This document shows positions 1 through 8,902 of a stretch of DNA of 62,734 nt, piece by piece. The DNA comes from Acidobacteriota bacterium (GTDB taxonomy: Bacteria; Acidobacteriota; Vicinamibacteria; Vicinamibacterales; SCN-69-37). Made by a program: the position numbers and the translations under genes. A model generated the notes under the pieces. That model was given only the letters and a program-made list of their open reading frames with translations. It ran no database searches and was not told the DNA's origin. Where the stretch lies: contig SYFT01000044.1 in assembly GCA_005799825.1 (NCBI GenBank), forward strand, positions 1 through 62,734. The letters run 5' to 3'. Position 1 is the stretch's first letter. Every line of letters begins with the position of its first letter.

Positions 1-465
1 AGTGTCCTGGAGCGCTTTCCAGATGAAGCTTTCGGCGTCGCGATCCTCGCCAACACCGCGACCATGAACCCTGCTGCGCTCGCGCGGCAGATCGCGGAGA
101 TGTACCTCGCCGACCGGCTCAGACCGGCGCCGGCTCGTCCGACCACGCCAGCGGCTGCGCCCGCTGGAGCGGCCGGCTCAACCGCCAGCCCGTGGCAGCC
201 GACGCCTGCGGAACTCAAGGAGTATGCCGGGGAGTATCGAAGCGTCGAACTTTCGACCGCGTACGTGCTTGAGGTGAGCGGCGAACAACTGGTGGCGCGT
301 CACTTCCGCACCGGGGAGACGAGATTCCGACCGCTCGAACGCGACCGCTTCCAGGCTCCGCCATTCGGCGAAGTTCGCTTCGTGCGTGACGCCGGCGGCC
401 GCGTGACGGCATTTACCGCTAACTCTGACCGCATCCGCGGTCTGAGGTTTGACCGGCGAGACTAA
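1..465 (+). CDS. Serine hydrolase (beta-lactamase family), C-terminal part
   Basis: The frame is open from base 1, so the N-terminus lies outside the window. The first residues (SVLERFPDEAFGVAILAN) match the last strand region of penicillin-binding-protein-like serine hydrolases, followed by ALARQIAEMYL and a Pro/Ala linker (about residues 45-60). The last 85 residues form the small beta domain common at the C-terminus of these proteins, with YAGEY and GRVTAF segments. The catalytic SxxK and YxN motifs are not in view, so activity cannot be judged. Substrate unknown; the family covers esterases and D-aminopeptidases, usually exported. Confidence 0.7.
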   Translation, partial: SVLERFPDEAFGVAILANTATMNPAALARQIAEMYLADRLRPAPARPTTPAAAPAGAAGSTASPWQPTPAELKEYAGEYRSVELSTAYVLEVSGEQLVARHFRTGETRFRPLERDRFQAPPFGEVRFVRDAGGRVTAFTANSDRIRGLRFDRRD

Positions 466-595
466 ACGCGCGAGTCCCGATCTGTAGTTGAAGCGCCTCT
501 GCATGCTGAAGCCTTCTCACCTGCTGGTCCTCGCAGACTTTGCAAGTGCGCTCCGGATCACCGGCTTCGCCCCACGCATCGAATCCGGCGATGGG

Positions 596-828
596 CTAAT
601 CCGATGACCGTTGCTTGATTTGGTTGAAGTAATTACCCAGGTGCACGACCACATCGGACGCATCACATTGCGCCGCGAATTCACAGTAAGCCTGGTCCAG
701 CGTGTGCCGGTAGGGACCGAAACCGAGCCTCATGGCGCATGCCGAGGCGTGATCTGGAGCGCGTTTCCGTCGCTCGCGGCCCTGCACAGCGCAGCCGTCG
801 CGGTCAGGGCGAACACGCGACGGACCAT
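596..828 (-). pseudogene. Mannonate dehydratase-like N-terminal remnant, frameshifted
   Basis: From the ATG at 828 the frame encodes a signal-like stretch (MVRRVFALTATAALC) and then closes. A second minus frame carries MRLGFGPYRHTLDQAYC and an ASDVVVHLGNYF segment, which resembles the first beta-alpha units of UxuA-type mannonate dehydratases, and stops at 596. One frameshift near 740-790 would join the two. The normal enzyme is well over 300 residues, so only the beginning is left. A decayed uronate gene fits the GntR/FCD remnant and glycan genes nearby. The family call rests on a short stretch and is tentative. Confidence 0.4.
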
Positions 829-851
829 CACATCGCGGGGACGCGCTTGCA

Positions 852-1019
852 CTACTTCACGATCTCTTTGTCCAGGATAGAGACACCGGTGTCGTTTGTC
901 TCGGGCGCTGGCCCGAAGGTCGAGGGCCCGAGCGCGCCGGTGGGGTGGCTGGCCGAGTGGAGGAGCCGCATCGCCGCGTGCGCCCCGTTGAAGCATTCGC
1001 TGCCGCTCAGCAACACCAC
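852..1019 (-). pseudogene. Unidentified C-terminal gene fragment
   Basis: A minus-strand frame with plausible protein composition runs from about 1085 to a TAG at 852. The first start-like codon is the GTG at 1019. It encodes a segment containing VVLLSGSECFNGAHAAMR and ends in SILDKEIVK. I do not recognise the family. It lies just upstream of the mannonate dehydratase-like remnant on the same strand and just downstream of the LamG gene, so it may be what is left of another gene of the same decayed operon. Bases 465-596 show nothing further. Confidence 0.3.
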
Positions 1020-1144
1020 GGTGGCGTGGGTTTCGGCCGGCCGGGCGCCGGCCGTGGGCCCCCGGCGCTTACGAGCACGCCGTCATAAGTCCGAGTCCAC
1101 ACACGGCCGCGACCAACGTCGCCTTCAGGTGCAGTTTTATCGCT

Positions 1145-3280
1145 TTACTTCGATCGTCCGGGAGCAGCCTGAAGCTGCGCCGTAACGTTGACGGAAACCG
1201 GCTGCGTCCGCACGACCGGCAGCCAGATGACCAGATCGGTTCGCTCGAGGCCGCGCACGTGTGCGAAGCGCAGCCCCTCAGGTCGGCCAAAAACGCGGCC
1301 ATCGAGTGTGACCACGGGCTCGGCCTCGCCCCATCCTTCGATCCGTAGTGACACATTCTCAACCGGGGAGTCGTCGCTCGCGTCGAGTCGGAACGCAAGG
1401 TTAGTGGCCGCACCGTCGCGCCGCAGCAGATAACCACGATCCGTGCGGTCGTAGGCCCCGCCGCTCCAGCCCGCCCCGCTCAGCTTGAGCGCGGGGGCTT
1501 GCACCCACGAGCGGCCGAGTCGCGCGATGTCTCCTGGCACGGGCTTTGTCTTTGCCCCGTAGAGCCAAGTCGCGTAGTAGGCCCCGTCCTCTCGCTGGTG
1601 AATGGGCGGGCCGCCCCACGAGAGCGAGAAGTGCGACGGCCGGTCGGGCATGATGGCGTAGCGGCCATCCGAGGGGATCTGCGCTTCTGGCCAGTGATTC
1701 CACCAGGGGAAGGCGGAGATGTCGCGGCGCGATTCGATCTTGAACACGCGCATGAGCGCGCCCGGCTCGAAGATCTCGAAGGGCTTGTACTCGGATTTCA
1801 GGTTCACAATCTGAATCACTGGAGCCACGGGCTTTTCCTCTTTCGAGAAGTCCGGCATTTCGTTTCTCCACGAGTAGAGGTGCGATTCGCCCTTCAGGTT
1901 AACCAGAGTCAGGGCGTCGAGGTTGATCACGTCTTCCGGGCGTTGCCCCGGCTGCGCAAGCACAATGAACTCCGAGGGCCCGAGGGGCTTACCGCTGGTC
2001 CACATCACCACCTTACGCACCGCGAGGCCGTCGGGGAAGAACGTGTAGTACTCGTCGATCCAGTCCGACCAGTCGGTACGCTCGTCGGTCTGCGAAAACT
2101 CCTGCCGCACGCTGACCGGGGCGTAGCGCCAGTGCACGACGACCCGAGCTTCGTTGTTCTCGATGATGCGGACGTGCGAGTAGCGGTTCTGCGGGTCGAG
2201 CATGTGCTCGAAACATCCCTGGTGGTCGTTGAAGTGCTCGGCACTCTGGTCGGCCATCCAGGTCCCGTTTTCCATGACCCAGGCCGGGGAGTAGCGCGTG
2301 CCCCGCCAAAAAACCACCCGAAGAGGCGAGCCGTCGAACTGGATCACGATGTCCGGGTGTTCACTGACTCGGAAGAGAGCGTCCCATTCCTTGTAATAGT
2401 TGAGGTGGGTGTAGTAGGCGCCGAAGCGCCCCGGCCCCTTGGGGCCCGAAGGCATCACGCGCGGCGGGATCTCCGGCTCGGCCGGAGGCTTCGCGGCCGC
2501 AAAGTCCGCCCGCAACTCCTCGCCGCTGCGCGCTCGCGCATGGATCTTCACCTCGTCGAGGATGCCGTCGATCGTGAACCAGGCTGGCAGGGTTGCCTGG
2601 GGCCGCACGGGGTGCGAGGGCACGCGCTTCTCGTGATTCATTCCGATCAGGAGGTCGACGCCCGCCGACGAAGTGGCGCCGGCGCTCGCCCCGCCCGCCG
2701 AGCCGAGGTCCGCGGAGGGCTGCAGTTCGCTTCGTTCGCACTTTCGCGCCACGCTGCCGTCGACGAAGAGGGTGATCCCCGCGTCGGGATCGAACACCGC
2801 GGCTACATGTGCGAACCGCCGCAGCTTCAGCTTCGGCTCGCTGCGGCACGAAAGCCAGTGGCCGCCCTTGGAGAGTTCAAGGCCGACCTCTCCGAGCGGG
2901 CCGATGCCGAAGTAGTAGCCCGCGTGTTCGTTGCGCTCATGGTCCACTATCGGGACCCAGTTCCATGGGTAGGCGGCGAGTGCTAACCACGATTCCACCG
3001 TGAACGCTCCCGTAACCTTGGGCGCTGCGGCGTCGGTTCGGCGGATCAGCGAGGTAAATCCGTCGAGCCGGATCGCCCGGCCGACCACACCTGCCACCCG
3101 CGTGACCCGTCCCTCGATCGTGTCGCTGATCGAGGCCGCGCGGTCCCGCGCGACGCCCTCCTCGGGATCGTCGTCGAACGACCACCATGCGAGAGGCGCT
3201 TGTGGTTGCGGCTGAGTGTGGACGACGCCAGATGCGGCGAGGATCAGCGCGAGGCCGAGGACAGCCCGGGCGGTCACCAC
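1145..3280 (-). CDS. Secreted LamG-domain protein
   Basis: From a GTG at 3280 the protein is about 711 residues. It starts with a signal peptide (ARAVLGLALILAASGVVH). Residues 30-190 form a LamG/concanavalin-like jellyroll, opening with LAWWSFDDD and containing AFTVESWL and ITLFVDG strands, a fold that usually binds carbohydrate. The remaining 450 residues are beta-rich and Trp-rich without a family I recognise. The frame is open further upstream to 3523, but that part encodes a regulator remnant (separate entry), so I place the start at the GTG pair 3280/3277 directly before the signal peptide. It lies divergently upstream of the TonB receptor and sulfatases, pointing to glycan binding outside the cell. 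Confidence 0.75.
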   Translation of the reverse strand: MVTARAVLGLALILAASGVVHTQPQPQAPLAWWSFDDDPEEGVARDRAASISDTIEGRVTRVAGVVGRAIRLDGFTSLIRRTDAAAPKVTGAFTVESWLALAAYPWNWVPIVDHERNEHAGYYFGIGPLGEVGLELSKGGHWLSCRSEPKLKLRRFAHVAAVFDPDAGITLFVDGSVARKCERSELQPSADLGSAGGASAGATSSAGVDLLIGMNHEKRVPSHPVRPQATLPAWFTIDGILDEVKIHARARSGEELRADFAAAKPPAEPEIPPRVMPSGPKGPGRFGAYYTHLNYYKEWDALFRVSEHPDIVIQFDGSPLRVVFWRGTRYSPAWVMENGTWMADQSAEHFNDHQGCFEHMLDPQNRYSHVRIIENNEARVVVHWRYAPVSVRQEFSQTDERTDWSDWIDEYYTFFPDGLAVRKVVMWTSGKPLGPSEFIVLAQPGQRPEDVINLDALTLVNLKGESHLYSWRNEMPDFSKEEKPVAPVIQIVNLKSEYKPFEIFEPGALMRVFKIESRRDISAFPWWNHWPEAQIPSDGRYAIMPDRPSHFSLSWGGPPIHQREDGAYYATWLYGAKTKPVPGDIARLGRSWVQAPALKLSGAGWSGGAYDRTDRGYLLRRDGAATNLAFRLDASDDSPVENVSLRIEGWGEAEPVVTLDGRVFGRPEGLRFAHVRGLERTDLVIWLPVVRTQPVSVNVTAQLQAAPGRSK

Positions 3281-3523
3281 GCACCTCGCGCTGCGAGGTG
3301 CCCGTACGACCCGCTCGTAGCATGCGCTGTCGCGCCGCCAGTTTTCGGAGGTGGCTCGTTCGGCCGCGTCCGCGTCTCCCTTGCGAATGGCTTCGATCAT
3401 ATCTTCGTGCTCCTTGAGGGCATCGCTGAAGTCATTCAGTAACGCCGAGGTGTAAACCCGTTCGTAATGCTCGACCTGGGACTCGAAGGCCCGCAGTTGG
3501 GCCGAGAGGCGGCTCACCGCCAC
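3281..3523 (-). pseudogene. GntR-family FCD domain C-terminal remnant
   Basis: About 80 residues read as the last helices of an FCD ligand-binding domain, with the typical EHEDMIEAIRKGDADAAERA segment. FCD domains form the effector-binding part of FadR/UxuR-type GntR regulators. The winged-helix DNA-binding half and most of the FCD bundle are missing. The remnant begins 12 bases from copy A of the 57-bp repeat and runs in frame into the LamG gene. It cannot bind DNA as it stands. I infer a truncated regulator of the neighbouring sugar-acid genes rather than a real fusion protein. Confidence 0.55.
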
Positions 3524-3535
3524 CGCCCCGTCACT

Positions 3536-3592
3536 CGCTGATAGGCCGTATGAGGAACCTGTCCCCCGACATTACGTCCGCTAGCAGACCTT
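3536..3592 (-). repeat. 57-bp dispersed repeat, copy A
   Basis: Read on the minus strand this begins AAGGTCTGCTAGCGGACG and ends ATACGGCCTATCAGCG, the same 57-bp unit found at 10467, 13405, 16114 and 18472. The outer ends CTGCTAG and CTATCAG are near inverted repeats. This copy lacks the inner CCCCC arm (it has GGTTCC instead). It abuts the truncated start of the GntR/FCD remnant. Confidence 0.85.
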
Positions 3593-3982
3593 CCAGATCC
3601 GCCGGGTCAGCGGCCTGCGATGGCTCCGTTGGTTGAACCGCGTCGATTCTATCCGATGTTGTCGGCTTGGAACGCACCTCATTTTGCTTTGCTGGGCTAG
3701 ACCAAGTTCCGAGCGTTGCTCGGATCAGACACGACTCCGGTGCATACATCCCGCTTTCGGACTTGCCGGGGCTGATTGCCAACGCCTGTCAGGTCAATAA
3801 ACGACATTCATGCGTCAACAATCGTCATCTGATTTCGCTCTCAATCCTGCGACATCCTTGTTACATTACCGGTCGTATAAATTCTTGCGCGAAAGCGAGC
3901 GGTCGCGTCGAGGTCTTCTAGTTCTTATTGAGAGAAGTTGACCTGTCTGGCGTATGCCTGACGGGTAGAAGGATGAACACCC
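3593..3982 (+). promoter_or_regulatory. Gene-free upstream region of the TonB receptor
   Basis: These 390 bases carry no credible gene. They are more AT-rich than the surroundings near 3800-3900. A TATAAA hexamer at 3876 is a possible -10 box, but I see no convincing -35 at normal spacing. AGAAGGATGAACACCC directly precedes the ATG at 3983 and supplies a weak ribosome binding site. The divergent LamG gene and the receptor probably both take their promoters from this stretch. Confidence 0.35.
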
Positions 3983-6900
3983 ATGAGATTCGCTAGATCC
4001 GCTTGGTTTGGCCTGGCCGCCCTCCTGATAGCCACGACCAGCGCGGCCCAGACTCGGATCGATGGAACGATCGAAGGAAGGATCACCGACAGTCAGGGGC
4101 TCGCCGTGCCTGGGGCCACCGTGACCGTGTCGAGCCCGGCCCTCATCCGAGCCGCCGTTGTGACCACCGGTCCGGAGGGCCGCTACCGAGCGACGCAACT
4201 CCCCGTAGGCAAGTACACAGTCCGCGTTGAAATCAATGGGTTTCAGACGCGGGCGATGACCGGAATCGAGCTCCCGGTCGGCCGCGTTCTCGTGATCAAC
4301 GCGACCATCGAGCCCGGCGGAGCGACCGAGTCGATCATGGTCGAGGCGGTAACACCGGTGATCGACACCCAACAGGTCAAGAACGTCCAGACGATCACCA
4401 AGGAGGCGGTCGATCAGCTGCCGCTGAGCCGTGATCCCATTCTCGGACCGACCCAACTCGCCCCCGGTGTCGTCGAGCGCACCTCCTCCGGTTCGCGACG
4501 CAACGAAACGAACTACCTCATCGATGGTGCGAACCAGAACGCTCCCAACCAGGGGTATGCCGAGGCCAGCATCAGCTGGGATGCCGTGGAAGAGATCGAG
4601 TTCATCACCACCTCGAATCCCATGGAGAACTACGGCGCGATCGGCGGCACGCTGAACCTTGTCACCCGCAGCGGCAGCAACCGTCTGAGCGGCATGGCCA
4701 GCTTCTACGCCACCAACAGAGACTTCAATCAGATCCTCCTGCCTGCGGAGCACGCGAACACCCTCGGCATCGGGCAGCCCGCCCTCAAGGAGTTCGAGCG
4801 CGACGCGTCCTTGAGGCTCGGCGGCCCGATCCTCAAGGACCGGCTCTGGTTCCTGGTGAATTACCGGCGCACCAGCGAGGAGGTGGCCGGGTCCTTCGTT
4901 CCGGTCACGATCAACGGGACGAGGTACGAGAACTACAACGCGCCCCGCACCATCGACTGGGTCTTCGGAAAGCTGACGGCACAGATCTCGCCGACCATGC
5001 GGTGGTTCGGAAGCTACAGTTCCTCCAAGGATGTAAGCCCATTCGATCGGTCGGTTCCCCCGCGGGTCGCCCAGGAAGCGCAGCGGAACTTCACCGCCAC
5101 TCAGTTCAGCGTGGCGAGCCAGTTCACCTGGACGCTCGGTCCGCAGAGCGTCCTCGACGCTCGCCTCGGGGTGTGGCGCTTCGAGGGCGCCAACCTGGCG
5201 CAGGCGGGAACCGAGATGAACCCGCACTACATCGACCGCTTTACCGGCTACGAATGGGGGCGGCGCGGCGCCGACCAGCGGCTGGGCGACAAGCGCAACT
5301 ACAACGGCTCCTTGAGCTTCACTCACTTCGCGCCTGACTGGGGCGGGGCGCATGAAATCAAGGCGGGCGCCGACTATCAGCCCACGTTCGGTCAGGCCCG
5401 CGTCTGGTCTCCCGGCAACTCGATCCGCGACTGGGACGTCTGGAACTCGAACCCCTACTTCTACCGCGGCCGTGACGGACTCACAGGTCCGGGCCCCTTT
5501 GGCGATGGACGGATGCTCTTCGGGACCAGTGGCACCTTCGAGGGATGCTGCGGCCTCGCCGAGGACATGGACCGGTTAGGCGCCTTTGTCTCGGACGTCT
5601 GGCGCGTGAACGACCGTCTCACCTTGAACCTCGGTGTGCGGTACGACGTGACGAAATCAGGCGTTCCCGACGTACGGAAGACGCCAGCCGACGCCTTGGC
5701 AGTTGCGATCGGTCAGGCGGTCCTCGTGCCGCGCTGGGCCGTGAATCCCTTCGGAGCCCTGAGTTCGCCGGGCGATCAGGATCGTCTTCCCTGGAAAGGC
5801 TTCTCCGCACTCGCAGGGTTTGCCTACGACCTGACGGGAGATCGGCGCACGATCGTGAAAGCCCACTTCGCCAGGTATCAGGAGCGGCTGACCACCTGGA
5901 TCTTCAATTTCGGCGTTCCGTCGGGAGATGCGACTTTCCTCATGAACTGGTGGGACGACAACCGCAATGGCCAGCCCGACCTGCCGGGTATCGACCGCTG
6001 GGCGCAGGCTGACAACGCGAGCCCCCTCGGTCTTACGGGCACCACCTGGCAGCAGAACATCGATCCGGGCACCAAGACGCCGTATATGAACGAGTTCCGG
6101 GCGGGGATCGAGCGCCAGCTCGGCGACTTCAACGTCGGCGTGTCCGGCCTCTACCGCGACCGGAAGAACCAGATCACCGACCTGCTCTACGACTTGAATA
6201 CCGGCAAGTACTGGAGCGATGTCAACTCGGGCTTCTGGATTCCCTTGAACACAACGGTGCCATCCGCAGGATCCGGCTTCCCCGCCGTGCCGGTGACCAT
6301 GTACTTCCAGAGTCAGAGCGCCCCCGCCAGATTCACTCGACTCACCAACGTCCCCGACGCCGTCGGCCGATACACCGCCCTCGACATCACGGTCAACCGG
6401 CGATGGAAGGGCGACTTCATGTTTGGCGGGTCAGCGGTCTTCTCCAGGAACTACGGGACCTTCGACGAGTCGGGTGCTGACCCTGGGCGCGGGCAGTTCC
6501 AGACCCCGAACTTCATCACAAACCGCGCGGGATCGCGGCAGAGTTTCGATCGCCCTCTCGTCGTCAAGCTCTGGGGAAGCGTGACGCTGCCCGGGAAGCT
6601 CCGAGGTTCCTTCAACTTCCTGCAGAGCAGCGGGGCCCCGTGGAATCGCACCGTGACCGTGCAGCCGCCTGCCGCATGGGCGGCGGCAACAGGTGCTTCG
6701 ACGGCGACGCAGACCGTCTATCTGGAGCCCAGTGGCGCGCGCCGGAACCAGTCCACGACCAACCTAGACCTGCGGCTGGAGAGACTGCTGCGACTGGGGA
6801 AGAGCCACGAGATCGGCCTGTTCGCTGACATTTTCAATGCGACCGGATTCTCCTACGTCACCTACCAGTCGAACCCTGGCGGGACTTGGTCGCCGGCGGG

Positions 6901-7003
6901 CGAGAAGACGACCGAGGGACGGTTCACCCCGGTCTCGACCGGACCGAGGAGCCAGAACGGAGTCCGGACGATCAGGTTCTCCCTTCGGTATTCGTTCAAC
7001 TAG
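3983..7003 (+). CDS. Oar-like TonB-dependent outer-membrane receptor
   Basis: The 1006-residue protein has a Sec signal peptide (MRFARSAWFGLAALLIATTS, then AAQ). Residues 25-110 form a carboxypeptidase-regulatory-like beta domain (EGRITDSQGLAVPGATVTV). A plug domain follows around 115-225 (LIDGANQNAPNQGY, MENYGAIGGTLNLVTRSG). The rest is a long beta-barrel ending in IRFSLRYSFN with a terminal aromatic residue as expected for Bam-dependent insertion. Such receptors import oligosaccharides or other large ligands using TonB energy. No SusD partner is seen. It sits one base upstream of two sulfatase genes, suggesting uptake of a sulfated substrate. Confidence 0.9.
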   Translation: MRFARSAWFGLAALLIATTSAAQTRIDGTIEGRITDSQGLAVPGATVTVSSPALIRAAVVTTGPEGRYRATQLPVGKYTVRVEINGFQTRAMTGIELPVGRVLVINATIEPGGATESIMVEAVTPVIDTQQVKNVQTITKEAVDQLPLSRDPILGPTQLAPGVVERTSSGSRRNETNYLIDGANQNAPNQGYAEASISWDAVEEIEFITTSNPMENYGAIGGTLNLVTRSGSNRLSGMASFYATNRDFNQILLPAEHANTLGIGQPALKEFERDASLRLGGPILKDRLWFLVNYRRTSEEVAGSFVPVTINGTRYENYNAPRTIDWVFGKLTAQISPTMRWFGSYSSSKDVSPFDRSVPPRVAQEAQRNFTATQFSVASQFTWTLGPQSVLDARLGVWRFEGANLAQAGTEMNPHYIDRFTGYEWGRRGADQRLGDKRNYNGSLSFTHFAPDWGGAHEIKAGADYQPTFGQARVWSPGNSIRDWDVWNSNPYFYRGRDGLTGPGPFGDGRMLFGTSGTFEGCCGLAEDMDRLGAFVSDVWRVNDRLTLNLGVRYDVTKSGVPDVRKTPADALAVAIGQAVLVPRWAVNPFGALSSPGDQDRLPWKGFSALAGFAYDLTGDRRTIVKAHFARYQERLTTWIFNFGVPSGDATFLMNWWDDNRNGQPDLPGIDRWAQADNASPLGLTGTTWQQNIDPGTKTPYMNEFRAGIERQLGDFNVGVSGLYRDRKNQITDLLYDLNTGKYWSDVNSGFWIPLNTTVPSAGSGFPAVPVTMYFQSQSAPARFTRLTNVPDAVGRYTALDITVNRRWKGDFMFGGSAVFSRNYGTFDESGADPGRGQFQTPNFITNRAGSRQSFDRPLVVKLWGSVTLPGKLRGSFNFLQSSGAPWNRTVTVQPPAAWAAATGASTATQTVYLEPSGARRNQSTTNLDLRLERLLRLGKSHEIGLFADIFNATGFSYVTYQSNPGGTWSPAGEKTTEGRFTPVSTGPRSQNGVRTIRFSLRYSFN

Positions 7004-7004
7004 C

Positions 7005-8837
7005 GTGCGCAAGGCGCCTCGCCGGTGGGTCCGCGTCGTCGCGCTCGGCACGGCTTGCGGCGGCTTGTTCGTCAACCTTGAGACGGCGAGCAACCAGCGC
7101 TCCACGGGGTCTACCGCCGCTCGCCGCCCCAATGTCATCGTGATAATCACGGATGACCAGGGCTACGGGGACCTCGGAGTGCATGGCAACGATGTCATTC
7201 GCACGCCGAATCTGGATGGGCTCGCGAACCAGGGTGTCCGATTCACCGACTTCCACGTCGACCCCACGTGTTCGCCCACTCGGTCCGCGCTGCTCACGGG
7301 CCGCTACTCAACCCGCACCGGCGTGTGGCACACGATCATGGGTCGTTCGCTCATGGCGCCTGGCGAGCGCACCGTCGCGGAGATCTTCGGCCAGGCTGGG
7401 TATCGCACGGCGATGTTCGGCAAGTGGCACCTCGGGGACAACTACCCGCTCCGGCCTCACGACCAGGGCTTCCAGGAGGCCCTCTATCACGGCGGCGGCG
7501 TCGCCGGACACGTGGGAGATCACCTCGGCAATGACCTCTACGACGACACCTACTTCCGCAACGGCGTGCCCGAGGCGGTGAAGGGCTACACCACCGATGT
7601 GTGGTTCGACGAGGCGCTCAAGTTCATTCAGCGGGACCGCGACCGTCCCTTCCTGGTGTATCTCGCGACTAACGCCGCCCATTGGCCCTACTACGTGGAC
7701 GACAAGTACGTTCAGCCCTACCTCGATGCTGGCGTGCCCCCGACGATGGCGCGCTTCTACGGCATGGTGACCAACGTTGACGGAAACGTCGGGCGGCTGA
7801 CCGCGCGACTACGTGAAATGGGTCTCGAGGAGAACACGATCCTGGTCTTCATGACCGACAACGGATCGGCGGAGGGCTGGAGCAACTGGCGGGAAGAGCC
7901 GGGGACTTGGAAGGGCTTCAACGCGGGCATGCGCGACGGCAAGGGTTCCGAGTATGACGGAGGACACCGAGTTCCCCTCTTCATCAGGTGGCCTGCGGGG
8001 GGGATCAGCGGCGGCCGCGAGATCGATCAGCTCAGCGCCCACATCGACGTGTTGCCCACGCTGGCCGAGTTGTCCGGCGTCGCCTTGCCGGAGGGACTGA
8101 AACTCGACGGTATGAGCCTGGTCCCGACGCTTCGGGCCGCGCCCGCCAACGGCTCCGCGAGTGCACGTGCCACCGGGGGACGCCCCCCAGGCGAGTCAGG
8201 CGCTCGCACCGACCGCGTGCTATTCGTTCATTCCCAGCGCGTCGACATCCCCGTCAAGTGGCGAAAGGCCGCGGTGATGACCGAGCGCTTTCGGCTGATC
8301 AATGGCGAGCAGCTCTATGACATTCAGGCCGACCCCGGCCAGGCCGTGGACGTCGCCTCGAAGTACCCAGACGCGGTGACAGATCTGCGCGCCTCCTACG
8401 ACAAATGGTGGGCGAGCCTCGAGCCGGTTTTTGGCGATGTCGTTCGCATCGGTATCGGCGCCGAGCAGGGGGACCCCTCAGTGCTGACCTCGCACGACTG
8501 GCGGACGAGTGACGAGACTCAGGTCGTCTGGAACGCGAACCAGGTCAACTCCGCCCATGCCGGGAACGGGTACTGGGCCATCAACGTGATTCGAGCCGGG
8601 ACCTACGAGATCGAGCTCCGCCGCTGGCCCCGCCCGAGCCGGCTCGGGATCGATGCGCAGCGTGCGCGGCTCAAGATTGGAGAGGTCGAGGCGGAGAAGG
8701 CGACCTCCCCGTTCGATCCCGATGCGAAGTTCCGCGTCAAGCTGAATGCCGGGCCGACCACACTACAGTCGTGGCTCACCACACGAGACGGAAAATCGCG
8801 TGGCGCCTACTTTGTCTACGTGCGCCGTCTGGAGTAG
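7005..8837 (+). CDS. Secreted arylsulfatase-family enzyme
   Basis: I take the GTG at 7005, one base after the receptor stop, giving about 610 residues and a signal-like N-terminus (VVALGTACGGLF). Earlier in-frame starts would overlap the receptor deeply. The metal-binding DD pair lies in ITDDQGYGDLG (about residue 50). C89 in CSPTRSALLTGR is the cysteine converted to formylglycine in active sulfatases. MFGKWHLGD and TDNGSAEGW are further conserved motifs. An extra 120-residue C-terminal beta region (EIELRRWPR) may bind substrate. It should release sulfate from a glycan or aryl ester in the periplasm or outside the cell. Confidence 0.88.
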   Translation: MRKAPRRWVRVVALGTACGGLFVNLETASNQRSTGSTAARRPNVIVIITDDQGYGDLGVHGNDVIRTPNLDGLANQGVRFTDFHVDPTCSPTRSALLTGRYSTRTGVWHTIMGRSLMAPGERTVAEIFGQAGYRTAMFGKWHLGDNYPLRPHDQGFQEALYHGGGVAGHVGDHLGNDLYDDTYFRNGVPEAVKGYTTDVWFDEALKFIQRDRDRPFLVYLATNAAHWPYYVDDKYVQPYLDAGVPPTMARFYGMVTNVDGNVGRLTARLREMGLEENTILVFMTDNGSAEGWSNWREEPGTWKGFNAGMRDGKGSEYDGGHRVPLFIRWPAGGISGGREIDQLSAHIDVLPTLAELSGVALPEGLKLDGMSLVPTLRAAPANGSASARATGGRPPGESGARTDRVLFVHSQRVDIPVKWRKAAVMTERFRLINGEQLYDIQADPGQAVDVASKYPDAVTDLRASYDKWWASLEPVFGDVVRIGIGAEQGDPSVLTSHDWRTSDETQVVWNANQVNSAHAGNGYWAINVIRAGTYEIELRRWPRPSRLGIDAQRARLKIGEVEAEKATSPFDPDAKFRVKLNAGPTTLQSWLTTRDGKSRGAYFVYVRRLE

Positions 8838-8902
8838 GCGGGCCCGGGATCACGCATCAACGGCCGTGCCCCGGCAGGTGTACTCGGATGAGGAGACCAA
8901 GC

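Noticed and set aside
1499-2986. 495-codon plus-strand open frame opposite the LamG gene
   Set aside because: No domain, low-complexity Val/Arg/His composition typical of antisense frames in high-GC DNA. The LamG frame explains the sequence.
3866-5353. 495-codon open frame antisense to the TonB receptor
   Set aside because: Its composition mirrors the GC-biased third positions of the receptor gene, and it has no recognisable domain. It is a shadow.
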